From CBDBKE01 sp965218055 (GTDB lineage: Bacteria > Acidobacteriota > Terriglobia > JAJPHL01 > JAPKYU01), in the NCBI GenBank assembly GCA_965218055.1, contig CBDCKA010000002.1, forward strand, positions 62,001 through 126,000: a stretch of 64,000 nt of DNA, in the 5' to 3' direction. The notes beneath the pieces are model-generated. The model had not been told where the DNA came from. It saw nothing but the letters and a program-made list of their open reading frames with translations, and made no database searches. Numbering within the stretch: the first letter of the stretch is position 1; every line of letters starts with the position of its first letter. This document shows, piece after piece, positions 7,716 through 16,577 of the stretch. The position numbers and the translations under genes are program-made.

Positions 7716-10700
7716 ATGGGGAGAACCAGCTTGCCGGGCGCCGACCGATGGGTGGGAACCGACCGCCAACTGGTGCTGGGTCCGGCTGGCGCCGGAAAAA
7801 GCCACCGGCTTCGGGAAAGCTTTGTTGAAGCGCTACGGGCCGGGGGCGCGCCCAATCCACCGGCGCAGACGCTGCTGCTGGTGCCCACCGCAAGCTACCG
7901 GGATCACACCCGCAATTTGGTGCTGCGCGAAGGGGGCCTGCGAGGCTTCTCCGACGCCGCGGTCTGCACCTTTCCTGATCTTTTGGAGCGCCTGTTTTCA
8001 GAGGGTCGCCGGAACGGACCGGGAGATTCGCTGCTGGCGGGGCGAAGTGCCGGCGAATCGCCCGCCGAGTTGAGCGCAGCGCGCCGCGAGCTGCTGATCC
8101 GCCGCTTGCTTCGGGAGCTGGCGCTGCCCTACTTGAATGTGGTGCGGGACTTCGCTGGCTTCCGCGCAGTGCTGGGAGAGGCGCTGGAAGAGGCGCGTCG
8201 CGCCGGAGTGGAGCCGGACACACTGCCCAACGCACTCGACACCGCATTACCAGATGCCGTACCCTCGGCGCGACATCACGCCTTTCGACAACTTTTTCGG
8301 GCCTACCTTGCCGCCCTCCGCCAGGCCGGCGCCGATGCCGCCCAACGCCTCAGCCCTGCTTTGGAAAGTCTCGCCGAGGGCGGCCTGCCCCTCCGGCTCC
8401 TCCTGCTAGATGGATTTGCCGACTTCACTGCCGAGCAGCGAGTCCTACTGACTGCCTTGTTGGCGCCGGCCCCGGCTGTCGTAGCAGTTATCGTAACGCT
8501 GACTCTGGGCCCGGAGAATCGCGATCTCTTCTACCAAGCGGAACGGTCCCGCGCGTGGCTGCAATCGCTTGGCTTCCGCGAGGTCTGGATGGAGGGCAAC
8601 CACCGGGCCCGAGGCGAATCCCTGGCCGCAGTCGAACGCGGGCTACGCGAGGGTCGGGCCGAGGCCCCGCCGCCACTGTGGACCCAGGAAGCCGCGCTGT
8701 CGCTTTGGTCGGCCGCAGACCGCCGGGATGAGGCCGAACTCATCGGGCGCGAGATCCTTCGCCTGGGGCGCAGCGGTTTCCGCTACGGCGAGATCGGCGT
8801 GGTTGCCCGCCGCCCCGGCGAATACGTTCCCCTGCTACGAGGCGTGTTCCGCCGCCTGGCGATTCCACTGCGGGCCCTTGTACCCGTCTCTCCAGCCGAC
8901 ACGGCCGCTGGCCGTCACCTGCGCCTCTGCCTGGATCTGTTTCAGCCCGGCAGCCGCCCGCAATCGGTTTTTCGGTGGCTGAAGTCGCCTTACGGCCCGC
9001 TCAGCAGCCGGAAACTGGTGGAAAAATTTGAATATCGCGCCATTGCACGTCTCGCAGAAGTCCGCGAGGGCTGTTGGGATGGCTGTGTCACCCAGGGAAC
9101 CCGGTTGGCTGACATTCTCAAGAGGCTGGCGGCCTTTGAGGCCGAGCTGGCCGGGCTTGATGATCCCAGCGAGCTGGCAGCCTGGACGCTGCGTCTCTGG
9201 CGCGAGTTCGCATGCCTGGGTGAAATTTCCGACCAGCTGCCCCCGGAACGTGCGCTGGAGCTGAGGACCGAGGCCGTTGCGTTTCGGCGGATTGAGTCGC
9301 TGCTGGGCGAAATTGCAGACGCCGCTCGGGCGGAACATGCCGGTCCGATGAACTTTCCCGAATTCCGCGAGCTGCTGTTGTCGTTGCTGGCAAGGGAACG
9401 GTTCTGGGTCCGCGACCGGCGCCAGGACGCCGTGAACCTGATGAACCCCTTTGAAGCCCGTCAGTGGGAACTGCGGGCGGTGTTCGTTGTCGGGTTGGTG
9501 GAAAACGAGTTCCCAGCGCCGATTCGTGACCCGCTCTTTCTGGATGACGACGACCGGAGGGCATTGGAGAGGACCTGCGGCCTTGCTTTGCCCACCACCG
9601 CCCACCGTCTTCTAGAAGAGCGCCTGCTGTTCTACGCAGCTGCCACCCGGGCGCGAGACCGCCTGTATCTTACTTACCCGCTATCCGATTCCAACGGAAC
9701 CCCTCTGCTGCGCTCGTCTCTTCTCCACGGGTTGGGCGCGCTGCTCGAACCGCCGGCCTGCCGCAAGCTCCAGCGGCAGCGTTCGGCGACCACCTTCCCG
9801 ACCGAGCTGGCCACCGGCACCGGAGACTTGCTGGCGCTGGCCCACACGGAACTGGGCGCGAGGTCGCCCCAGCCGGAAGAGCTAAGCCGCGCCGTCGCCC
9901 TCTACGAAGAGCTGCGTCGGTCCAGCGCCACCCGTCGCGCCGCCGCCGCCCTGGCTCCCAGGCCCGGCAGATTGCTTATGGAGGCGGCGCGGACACGACT
10001 GCGCGAGCGCGCCGTGCTGTTCAGCGCCTCTGGCTTCCGCACCTTTGCCGAGTGTGCCTTCAAGTATTTTGCCCAGGAGTCGCTCCGTCTTCAGCCCCCC
10101 CCGCTGCCAAAGGAAATTGATCCTCAGATGGCCGGCAAAATCGCTCATGCCACCATCGAGGCGTGGGAACGGGGCGGCCGCAGCCAGCCCATTTGTGAGG
10201 TCCTGGAGAGCTGTTTTGACAAGAAGACGAGCGACATTTCCCCCGGTCACCTTGCCGCCAAGGAACGCGAGGAGCTGCGCCGGTGGCTCGAACGCTTCGC
10301 TGCCTTCGAGCAACAGCACGGCGACAGGTACCGCACCGAGATACGCCCGGAGTACATCGAGCTGAAATTCGGCTACGCGGAAGGAGCGCCCGCACTGGAA
10401 GTGACGCTCGCCGATCACACCATCATTCGCGTCCTAGGGCGGCTGGATCGGGTGGAGGTGGTTTCTGCTGGGGACAGGAAGCTGGGCCTGGTGGTGGATT
10501 TCAAGTACAATGCGAAACTTTTCAACAAGGAAAACTGGAACCAGATCCAGCAAGGGTTGGAGCTCCAATTCCCCATCTACCTGCTGGCGCTTCAGGAGCG
10601 ATTCGGCCTGGTGCCCGCCGGCGCGGAACTCTACCCGCTGAAAACCGAGGCTCTCTCCCGGCGTGGCATTTACGATTCCGCCCTCCTGGGCCAGATCTTC

Positions 10701-10928
10701 CAGCCGCCCCCCCCGGCCAAAGCCATTCGCCTGGACCCGCCACAGTTCCGCGAAATGATGGAGCAAGGCCGCCAGTGGATGGCCCAGCATGCGGAGAATA
10801 TCCGCGATGGAGAGATCGCCGTTTTTCCGAAGTTTCCCGAGCGCTGTAAGAACTGCGCCTTTTTCGACCTCTGCCGGGTAAATGAATGGGAGTTTCCGGG
10901 ACAACGCGCGCGGGCATGGACTCGCTGA
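7716..10928 (+). CDS. addB: AddB-like PD-(D/E)XK nuclease/inactivated helicase subunit
   Basis: 1070 residues. Walker A GPAGAGKS lies at 22-29. The central region is UvrD/Rep-like but degenerate. The C-terminal third carries a RecB-type nuclease: GKIAHATIEAW near 806, the Asp of LGRLDRVEV, then VVDFKYN near 926 and the QxxxY-like FPIYLLALQ. Four cysteines (one near 780 in FAECAF, three in CKNCAFFDLC near 1043-1052) match the 4Fe-4S cluster that locks AddB nuclease domains. In the AddAB family it works with the helicase encoded next to it to resect double-strand DNA ends for RecA. The next gene starts inside this one's last codons, so they are co-translated. Symbol assigned by architecture; Acidobacterial members are divergent. 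Confidence 0.8.
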   Translation: MGRTSLPGADRWVGTDRQLVLGPAGAGKSHRLRESFVEALRAGGAPNPPAQTLLLVPTASYRDHTRNLVLREGGLRGFSDAAVCTFPDLLERLFSEGRRNGPGDSLLAGRSAGESPAELSAARRELLIRRLLRELALPYLNVVRDFAGFRAVLGEALEEARRAGVEPDTLPNALDTALPDAVPSARHHAFRQLFRAYLAALRQAGADAAQRLSPALESLAEGGLPLRLLLLDGFADFTAEQRVLLTALLAPAPAVVAVIVTLTLGPENRDLFYQAERSRAWLQSLGFREVWMEGNHRARGESLAAVERGLREGRAEAPPPLWTQEAALSLWSAADRRDEAELIGREILRLGRSGFRYGEIGVVARRPGEYVPLLRGVFRRLAIPLRALVPVSPADTAAGRHLRLCLDLFQPGSRPQSVFRWLKSPYGPLSSRKLVEKFEYRAIARLAEVREGCWDGCVTQGTRLADILKRLAAFEAELAGLDDPSELAAWTLRLWREFACLGEISDQLPPERALELRTEAVAFRRIESLLGEIADAARAEHAGPMNFPEFRELLLSLLARERFWVRDRRQDAVNLMNPFEARQWELRAVFVVGLVENEFPAPIRDPLFLDDDDRRALERTCGLALPTTAHRLLEERLLFYAAATRARDRLYLTYPLSDSNGTPLLRSSLLHGLGALLEPPACRKLQRQRSATTFPTELATGTGDLLALAHTELGARSPQPEELSRAVALYEELRRSSATRRAAAALAPRPGRLLMEAARTRLRERAVLFSASGFRTFAECAFKYFAQESLRLQPPPLPKEIDPQMAGKIAHATIEAWERGGRSQPICEVLESCFDKKTSDISPGHLAAKEREELRRWLERFAAFEQQHGDRYRTEIRPEYIELKFGYAEGAPALEVTLADHTIIRVLGRLDRVEVVSAGDRKLGLVVDFKYNAKLFNKENWNQIQQGLELQFPIYLLALQERFGLVPAGAELYPLKTEALSRRGIYDSALLGQIFQPPPPAKAIRLDPPQFREMMEQGRQWMAQHAENIRDGEIAVFPKFPERCKNCAFFDLCRVNEWEFPGQRARAWTR

Positions 10929-13900
10929 CCCCGCAGCAGCTCGCCGCCATCAGCAGCGACGCCTGGCGTCTCTCGGTGCAGGCCGGGCCGGGCTCCGGCA
11001 AGACGCGCGTGCTGGTGGAGCGAATCGCCCGCAGAGCGCTGGACGGCCAGCTGGACCTGGCTCGCGCGCTCGCCATCACCTTTACGGAAAACGCCGCTGC
11101 CGAGGTGAAGGCGCGCCTGGCCGAGCGTCTGGAACGGCCGGGCCTGGAGGACCAGCAGCGGCGCCTGGAGCGGGCCCACATCTCCACCATCCACGGCTTC
11201 TGCGCGCGACTCCTGCGCGAATACGCCATTGAGGCGGGCGTCGATCCCCGCTTTCAGGTGCTGGACGAGATTCGCTCAACAGCCCTGAAGCAGGCCGCGC
11301 TCGACGGCGTGCTCGAACAATGGCGTCAAACTCAGCCGGAACGGTTCCTGGCGCTTGCGCGACACTTCAAGAGAGGCGAGTACAGACGACAGTTGCTCGG
11401 CGTCTACGACACCATCCGCGAGCTCGGGGGTGACCCGCTGGACCGGGTTGCCCTGCTTCGTTCTCCCACCCTGCCGTTCACACAGGAAGAAGCCGAGGCG
11501 GAGCATCGCGCCTCGAGCCAGCGCGAAGCGGTCGCGGAGTTGCTCGGAGAATTCCACCGCGACTATGGCCAGCGCAAGCGGCGTCTTTCGGCGCTGGATT
11601 TCGAAGATCTGGAACAGTCAACGCGCGGCATGCTGCGCGTCTGGCCGGATGTGGCTGGGCGGATTAGCCGGCGCTTCCAGGAGATTCTGGTGGATGAGTA
11701 TCAGGACACCAGCCCTGTGCAGAGCGAGATCATCCAGTCGCTGGCCCTCCACTGCCGGCTCTTCGTGGTGGGCGACCCGGCCCAGTCCATCTATGGCTTC
11801 CGCAATGCCGATCCAGCGAGATTCGAGGCGGCCTGGAAAGAGGCGGGCGAATTCCAAGGCCAGGTCGAGCTGCGAGATGATTTCCGCAGCCGTCCCGAGA
11901 TCATTCATGCCGTAAACCGCCATTTCGAAGAGATGTTCTGCGGAGCCGGTACTCCCTTTGTGACTCTCGAGGCAGGCTCCCCGTTTGCACCAAAAGAGCA
12001 GCCCTCGGTGGAAATCTTGCTGGTGGGCCTTGAAAGCAGCAAGAAGTCCGATATTCAGCCCCTTGAGGCCCGGCACCTGGCGCAGCGCATTCGCCAGCTG
12101 ATCGAGTCGGAGTCACTGTCGATCACCAATCAGAAACGCGACGACTGCGGCCGGCCATTGGGCTACGGTGATGTGGCGATGCTGTTCCGCAGCGCCACCG
12201 ACATCAAGACCTACGAGCGCGCCCTGGAAGATGCGGGAATCCCCTACTTCTCCGAAACGGGCCGCGGCTTCTACGAAGCCCGCGGAGTGCGCGACGTCGT
12301 GAGTTTCCTCCGAGTGCTCGACAACTCCCGCAATGAAATTGCCCTGGCGGCCACCCTGCGCTCACCCATGTTTGGGTTGAGCGACGACGCGCTCTACCTT
12401 CTGGCGGAACACGCCCACGGGCAGAGGGGGCGGGTCCTGGCCGACATCTTGGAGGAGACCGATTCGCTCAACGAGCTACCCGCCGAGGATGCCGAGCGTC
12501 TGCGCGAGTTCCGGAACCTGCTGGAGCGGCTGCGTGGCGAGACCCCCTGGCGGCCCCTGGCCGAGCTGGTGCGCGACATTGTCCAGGGCACCAGCTACGA
12601 GACCACGCTGCTGCTCGAACCCGCCGGCCGCCGCAAGGTGGCCAACCTGAGGAAACTTTCCGAGGTGGCCGACGCGCTGGAGAAGTCCGGCTTCGGTTCG
12701 CTCCAAGAGTTTGCCGAGGCCGTGGACCGCTTCCATGACGAGGGGGTGCGCGAGGGTGAGGCGCAATTGGATTCGGCCGCCGAGGGCGCCGTTCGCCTGA
12801 TGACCATGCACGCTGCCAAGGGCCTGGAATTCCCCGTGGTAGTCCTGCCCGACTTGACTCGACGGCCGCCCCGAGAGATCAGCGCGCTGGAATTCTTGCC
12901 GGAATTCGGCCTGGGCGTGAAACTTGCCCAGGGGGCGGGAACTGAGAAATCACCAACCCTGGAGAGGATCCACAACGAGCTGAAGCGGCGGGAGCAGGCG
13001 GAAAGAAATCGGGTGTTCTACGTTGCTGTGACCCGCGCACAGGAACACTTGCTCTTGAGCGGCTGCTTGAACAGGACGCAGAAGGAGTTCCGGCTGCGGC
13101 ACGCGCTCGGCGAGATTTGCGACAGTTATGGAATTGTGGTGAGCCGCGATGCGGTGGACAGGCAATGGCGCACGGTTCACGTGGAAGCCACAGGCCAAGG
13201 ATTCTCCGTGGCGCTGCTGGCAACTGACGAAGAACTTGGAGCAGCGTATCAGCAAGAGCTGAGCGTAGCAGAGCGCCACGGCATGGCGCTCGCAGCGGGC
13301 AGCTCCCTGGAGCTGCCGCTCGATCGCGACGCGGAAGCCGAGGCCCAACGCCTGGCAAAGCAGGCGCTCACAGCGCCGCCGGAAGCCGAGCGCAGCGATT
13401 TTCTGGCCGCCGTCACTGACGTTGTGGAATTTCACGGGTGCCCGCGCCGCTATTACCTGAGCCGCTATCTGGGATATGGGCTGGGATACGGGCTGGGATA
13501 CGAGAGTCCTGGCACGGGCGATCTTCCCGATCCGGCCCCAGGCGTGGAGACACGGGAAGAAGCTGCGGAGCTTGTGGACGATGAGTTTCCGCGCACCGAA
13601 GTTGGGCGGGCGGTCCACCGGGTGCTGGCCCTCGGTTCCGGTGCGCTGGCCGCCCTGCCTGCGTCGCTGCGGGCCGAGGCTGAGCGCCTGGCACAGCGTT
13701 TCTGGCAAAGCTCATACGGGCAGCTAACCACCGCGGCCGGCACAGCGGCAGGTAGTGTCCGCCGCGAGTTGCCGTTGATGGCCGCCGGGATCGTTCCCCA
13801 GGAAGCAGGAGCCCTCCTGAGGGGCACGCTGGACCTGCTCACCTTTGCGAACGGGCGTCCCGCCCTGCTTCTGGATTACAAAGCGAACGACATCGCTGCC

Positions 13901-14218
13901 GACCAGGTGGAAACCGAGGCAGCCTACTACCGGGTGCAGATGTTGCTTTACGCGCTGCTGGTGGAAGCTGTCTTTGGCGCCCTGCCTGGCGAAGCGGTTC
14001 TGTTTTTCCTGACGCCCGGGGTGGCGCATCGCGTAGAACTGACTCCCGCAGCGCTCGAGGAAGCGCGCCGGGGGGTGGCAGAGTTTTTCGCGGCTCAGCG
14101 GGAGGCCCGTTTCCCGCCGCTGGTAGCACGCCATTGCTTTCGGTGCGCCTTTTCCGGCACCGTATGCCTGGCCCCCCAGCGGGCAGGTCAAGCGGGGCCC
14201 GGCCTGACCGCGTCCTGA
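10916..14218 (+). CDS. addA: AddA-like UvrD/Rep helicase-exonuclease subunit
   Basis: 1100 residues from the ATG at 10916 (MDSLTPQQLAAI), which overlaps the addB-like stop by 13 bases; an in-frame start at 10886 would add a non-conserved decapeptide. Superfamily-1 helicase motifs run in order: Q-motif LTPQQ, Walker A GPGSGKT (about 23), DEYQD of motif II (about 260), GDPAQSIYGFR, TMHAAKGLEFP and VAVTRAQ. The C-terminus has a RecB-like nuclease with LLLDYKAND near 985 and YRVQMLLYALLVE. It should translocate along DNA and cut the 3' strand in partnership with the preceding gene product. A short 12-bp tandem repeat gives GYGLGYGLGY in the linker before the nuclease domain. Confidence 0.82.
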   Translation: MDSLTPQQLAAISSDAWRLSVQAGPGSGKTRVLVERIARRALDGQLDLARALAITFTENAAAEVKARLAERLERPGLEDQQRRLERAHISTIHGFCARLLREYAIEAGVDPRFQVLDEIRSTALKQAALDGVLEQWRQTQPERFLALARHFKRGEYRRQLLGVYDTIRELGGDPLDRVALLRSPTLPFTQEEAEAEHRASSQREAVAELLGEFHRDYGQRKRRLSALDFEDLEQSTRGMLRVWPDVAGRISRRFQEILVDEYQDTSPVQSEIIQSLALHCRLFVVGDPAQSIYGFRNADPARFEAAWKEAGEFQGQVELRDDFRSRPEIIHAVNRHFEEMFCGAGTPFVTLEAGSPFAPKEQPSVEILLVGLESSKKSDIQPLEARHLAQRIRQLIESESLSITNQKRDDCGRPLGYGDVAMLFRSATDIKTYERALEDAGIPYFSETGRGFYEARGVRDVVSFLRVLDNSRNEIALAATLRSPMFGLSDDALYLLAEHAHGQRGRVLADILEETDSLNELPAEDAERLREFRNLLERLRGETPWRPLAELVRDIVQGTSYETTLLLEPAGRRKVANLRKLSEVADALEKSGFGSLQEFAEAVDRFHDEGVREGEAQLDSAAEGAVRLMTMHAAKGLEFPVVVLPDLTRRPPREISALEFLPEFGLGVKLAQGAGTEKSPTLERIHNELKRREQAERNRVFYVAVTRAQEHLLLSGCLNRTQKEFRLRHALGEICDSYGIVVSRDAVDRQWRTVHVEATGQGFSVALLATDEELGAAYQQELSVAERHGMALAAGSSLELPLDRDAEAEAQRLAKQALTAPPEAERSDFLAAVTDVVEFHGCPRRYYLSRYLGYGLGYGLGYESPGTGDLPDPAPGVETREEAAELVDDEFPRTEVGRAVHRVLALGSGALAALPASLRAEAERLAQRFWQSSYGQLTTAAGTAAGSVRRELPLMAAGIVPQEAGALLRGTLDLLTFANGRPALLLDYKANDIAADQVETEAAYYRVQMLLYALLVEAVFGALPGEAVLFFLTPGVAHRVELTPAALEEARRGVAEFFAAQREARFPPLVARHCFRCAFSGTVCLAPQRAGQAGPGLTAS

Positions 14219-14254
14219 CCCTGCTGGCAGGGTGCTGAAAAACTGATTTTGTGG

Positions 14255-14335
14255 ACCGCTTGCTTACGCGCGCGGCTCGGTAACCGCTGGGGAATCAGTC
14301 GAGCTGATTCAGAGCCGCGACCATTAGCGAGTGGT
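14255..14335. repeat. REP-like imperfect inverted repeat with nested hairpin
   Basis: Two 24-base arms (14255-14278 and 14312-14335) pair imperfectly; both carry the CGCGGCTC core. They enclose a perfect 7-bp hairpin, GAATCAG...CTGATTC (14292-14298/14304-14310). It sits between the convergent addA-like and MerR genes, the usual place of REP-type palindromes, and could also end transcription on both sides. There is no poly-T tract. Confidence 0.5.
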
Positions 14336-14355
14336 TTCGGGCAGTGGGACCCTGT

Positions 14356-14736
14356 TTACGGACGTCTCAGCAACCGCAGTAGTTCGTTGAGCTCCTGGCG
14401 GATTTGCCGCAGCTTCTGTTGATCTGGTTTCGGTCGTGCCGGGTTGGAGGCTGGAAAGGCGATCTTCTGCTGCCGGGTTTCCCCGCGCAGCTTCTTCCGG
14501 GCGCCTTCGATGGTGAAGCCTTCCTGGTAGAGGAGCTTCTTGATTTCCAGCACCAGCTCCACATCCTTGCGCCGGTACATGCGATGCCCGGTGGAACTCT
14601 TCACCGGCTTCAGCGTGGGGAATTCCTTCTCCCAGAACCGAAGGACGTAGGCATAGGTGCGGGTGAGCTTGCTGACTTCCCCAATGCGGAAGTAGAGCTT
14701 GTCGGGAATTGCGACCGTGCGCCGTCGCTCCGCCAT
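14356..14736 (-). CDS. MerR family transcriptional regulator
   Basis: 126 residues. A winged-helix MerR domain covers residues about 12-85: YFRIGEVSKLTRTYAYVLRFWEKEFPTLKP then STGHRMYRRKDVELVLEIKKLL. The C-terminus is basic with no Cys ligand, so it does not resemble the metal- or thiol-sensing MerR types. It matches the short MerR-like proteins of Acidobacteria and Deltaproteobacteria often found near ihfA or pheT. Cytoplasmic DNA-binding protein; target unknown. Confidence 0.85.
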   Translation of the reverse strand: MAERRRTVAIPDKLYFRIGEVSKLTRTYAYVLRFWEKEFPTLKPVKSSTGHRMYRRKDVELVLEIKKLLYQEGFTIEGARKKLRGETRQQKIAFPASNPARPKPDQQKLRQIRQELNELLRLLRRP

Positions 14737-14879
14737 GGGCTGGGGCTATGTTACGTGCTGCGCCGGCGGCCCGTCAATGCGGCTTTCCGGCCAGGCGCCG
14801 ACCAGGCGTTGGACGTGAACGCGGCAGGCCGTTGGAGATCCCGCGCAAGGAGTGGAATTTGGATAGCTGGAGTGGAACG

Positions 14880-15134
14880 CTACCCTCCCTCCAGGAAGCG
14901 GTCGCGGCATTCCGTAGAGCAGAAGTAGAACTGCTGTCCGCGGGCTAGCGTCTTAACCGCCAACTCCTCGGCCACGTACAGGCCGCACTGCGGGTCTTTG
15001 TGGACCTGCCCGGTGATCGGAGGGGGCGGGCGGGAAGAGGAGGACAGGCGCAGGAAGCCCACCACCTTCCTATAGAGATAGTAGAGGAAATACAACAGAA
15101 GGAAAAAGAAGAAAAGGCGAACTAAGAAACCCAT
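14880..15134 (-). CDS. PP0621 family membrane-anchored YHS-like protein
   Basis: 84 residues. The N-terminal hydrophobic helix (VRLFFFFLLLYFLYYLYRKVVGF) is followed by a Pro/Ser linker and a small Cys domain: KDPQCGLYVAEELAVKT, then QFYFCSTECRDRFLEG. The C...C-x3-C pattern is that of YHS/TRASH-like metal-binding modules and fits the PP0621 family. Probably anchored in the inner membrane with the Cys domain in the cytoplasm. A role in metal handling is inference. Confidence 0.75.
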   Translation of the reverse strand: MGFLVRLFFFFLLLYFLYYLYRKVVGFLRLSSSSRPPPPITGQVHKDPQCGLYVAEELAVKTLARGQQFYFCSTECRDRFLEGG

Positions 15135-15220
15135 ATAAGCCAGCTCCCAGGCGCCAGGTCTTTACTTTCGACCAGGGTCGTTCGCCCGGCTGTTCGCCAA
15201 AATGAGGAACCAGAACGGAC

Positions 15221-16387
15221 CTACCGTTTCTTTTCCTTCTTTGCTTGGAACTCAAGCTCAACCGTGGCGGCAAACGCCGCAAGCAGAGACTTGGCGTGAG
15301 CGGCGAAACGCCCGTCAGGCGCCAATTCCAGGTATTTTTCCAACGATTCCACCGTGCCGGGAGCCGGGATGGACTTGCCGGTTTCATCCACCTTGGCGGC
15401 GGGAACCAAGTACACGCCGATCTGATACCAGGACGGCGCGAAGCTGGGGTCAAGCTTGGCAGCCTTGCGGAAAGCTTTGATGGCATCTGCGCTCCGGCCA
15501 TCGTTGCTCAGCAGCGCGCCCAGGTTGTACATGTGTTTGGCGCCGGTGGCCGGGTCGAGCTCAACGCACTTGCTCAGTTCCTCCTCAGCCCGCTGAAATT
15601 CACTCGCATTAGCCAGGGCCACTCCCAATCTGACGCGATGGATACACTCGTTCGGACTCAACGCCTTGGCCTTCTCGTGGGCCGCGGCCGACTTTTGGAA
15701 AAGGGCCCGGGCTTCCGTGCCGCTCTTGCTTCTGCCCGCTCTCATGTAAGCTTCCCCGAGATTCTCAAACACGGCAACCTGTTCGGGGCCAAACTGTGCC
15801 GCTTCTTTCAAATGGGCAATGGCCACCTCGAGATTGCCGGCAGACAGCGCTTCCATTCCATCGCCAAAGGCCTGATTGAGCTTCTCCTTCTTCTCCCGCC
15901 CAATCCGCTTCTTTTCGAGATGCTGCTCAATTTGCCGCTGCTGTTCTTCGGTGAACTTCCCGCTTTTGCCCACCTCAATGCCTGCCTCCGCGGCTTGCTC
16001 GCGAAAGCCAAGCTTCTGCAAATTGAAATCAACCACGGATCCGCCGGTGACCCCCCCGGCGTTGACCCCCCTCGTCCGGCCCTGCCCAACTTGGACGCCT
16101 TGCACGGTCCCCCGTTCCACCCCATTAATTATGAGGGTCACGTTGTGGGTTTGACCCCATCCCATCTGGCCGTGGTAATAATTGCCATTCTTGTCGGTCT
16201 TCGTTTTGTACTTCTTTCCCAATTCAATGTTCTCAATACGGATCTCGGCGCCGGCGATGGGTTTACCAGCTTCATCTAGCACTGTGCCCTCGATGGCACC
16301 GCTGTAAATTTGGGCGTGCCCGGGAACACAAACACTGGCCGCGCAAGCCAGTACGGCCAGCAAACTCAGAATTCCACGCTTCGACAT
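15221..16387 (-). CDS. Secreted TPR protein with carboxypeptidase-regulatory-like N-terminus (paralogue 1)
   Basis: 388 residues from the ATG at 16387, chosen because GGAGGGATGGATC directly precedes it and it starts a clean signal peptide (MSKRGILSLLAVLACAASVC...GHAQ). Residues about 28-100 resemble a carboxypeptidase-regulatory/Cna-B beta-sandwich (GAIEGTVLDEAGKPIAGAEIRI). A Gln/Glu-rich helical linker follows, then TPR units from about 175 to 370 (FENLGEAYMRAG; MYNLGALLSNDGRSADAIKAFRKAAKLDPSF; WYQIGVYLV). The C-terminus is a basic KKEKKR tail. Exported, probably a protein-interaction scaffold. The next gene upstream is a paralogue of the same architecture, so the pair arose by tandem duplication. 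Confidence 0.78.
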   Translation of the reverse strand: MSKRGILSLLAVLACAASVCVPGHAQIYSGAIEGTVLDEAGKPIAGAEIRIENIELGKKYKTKTDKNGNYYHGQMGWGQTHNVTLIINGVERGTVQGVQVGQGRTRGVNAGGVTGGSVVDFNLQKLGFREQAAEAGIEVGKSGKFTEEQQRQIEQHLEKKRIGREKKEKLNQAFGDGMEALSAGNLEVAIAHLKEAAQFGPEQVAVFENLGEAYMRAGRSKSGTEARALFQKSAAAHEKAKALSPNECIHRVRLGVALANASEFQRAEEELSKCVELDPATGAKHMYNLGALLSNDGRSADAIKAFRKAAKLDPSFAPSWYQIGVYLVPAAKVDETGKSIPAPGTVESLEKYLELAPDGRFAAHAKSLLAAFAATVELEFQAKKEKKR

Positions 16388-16577
16388 GATCCATCCCTCC
16401 ACTACGTCAGTCTCAAGATCTGCAAGCAGCGCCGCGGCCTGGACTTCAGCGCAGGACATCTGGGGCGCTGAAATATGATGGCTTCCCCTCGTGTGGGATC
16501 GAGTCCACCACAGCGGCCTGTTCGAAAGCCCGCAGGCGCAACGCGCCGCTATCGCATACCACAGGCTTTGTCGTTAC

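Noticed and set aside
8835..9605. Reverse-strand ORF of 256 codons inside the AddB-like gene
   Set aside because: Antisense to a conserved helicase/nuclease; Gln/Pro-rich composition typical of a shadow frame in GC-rich DNA.
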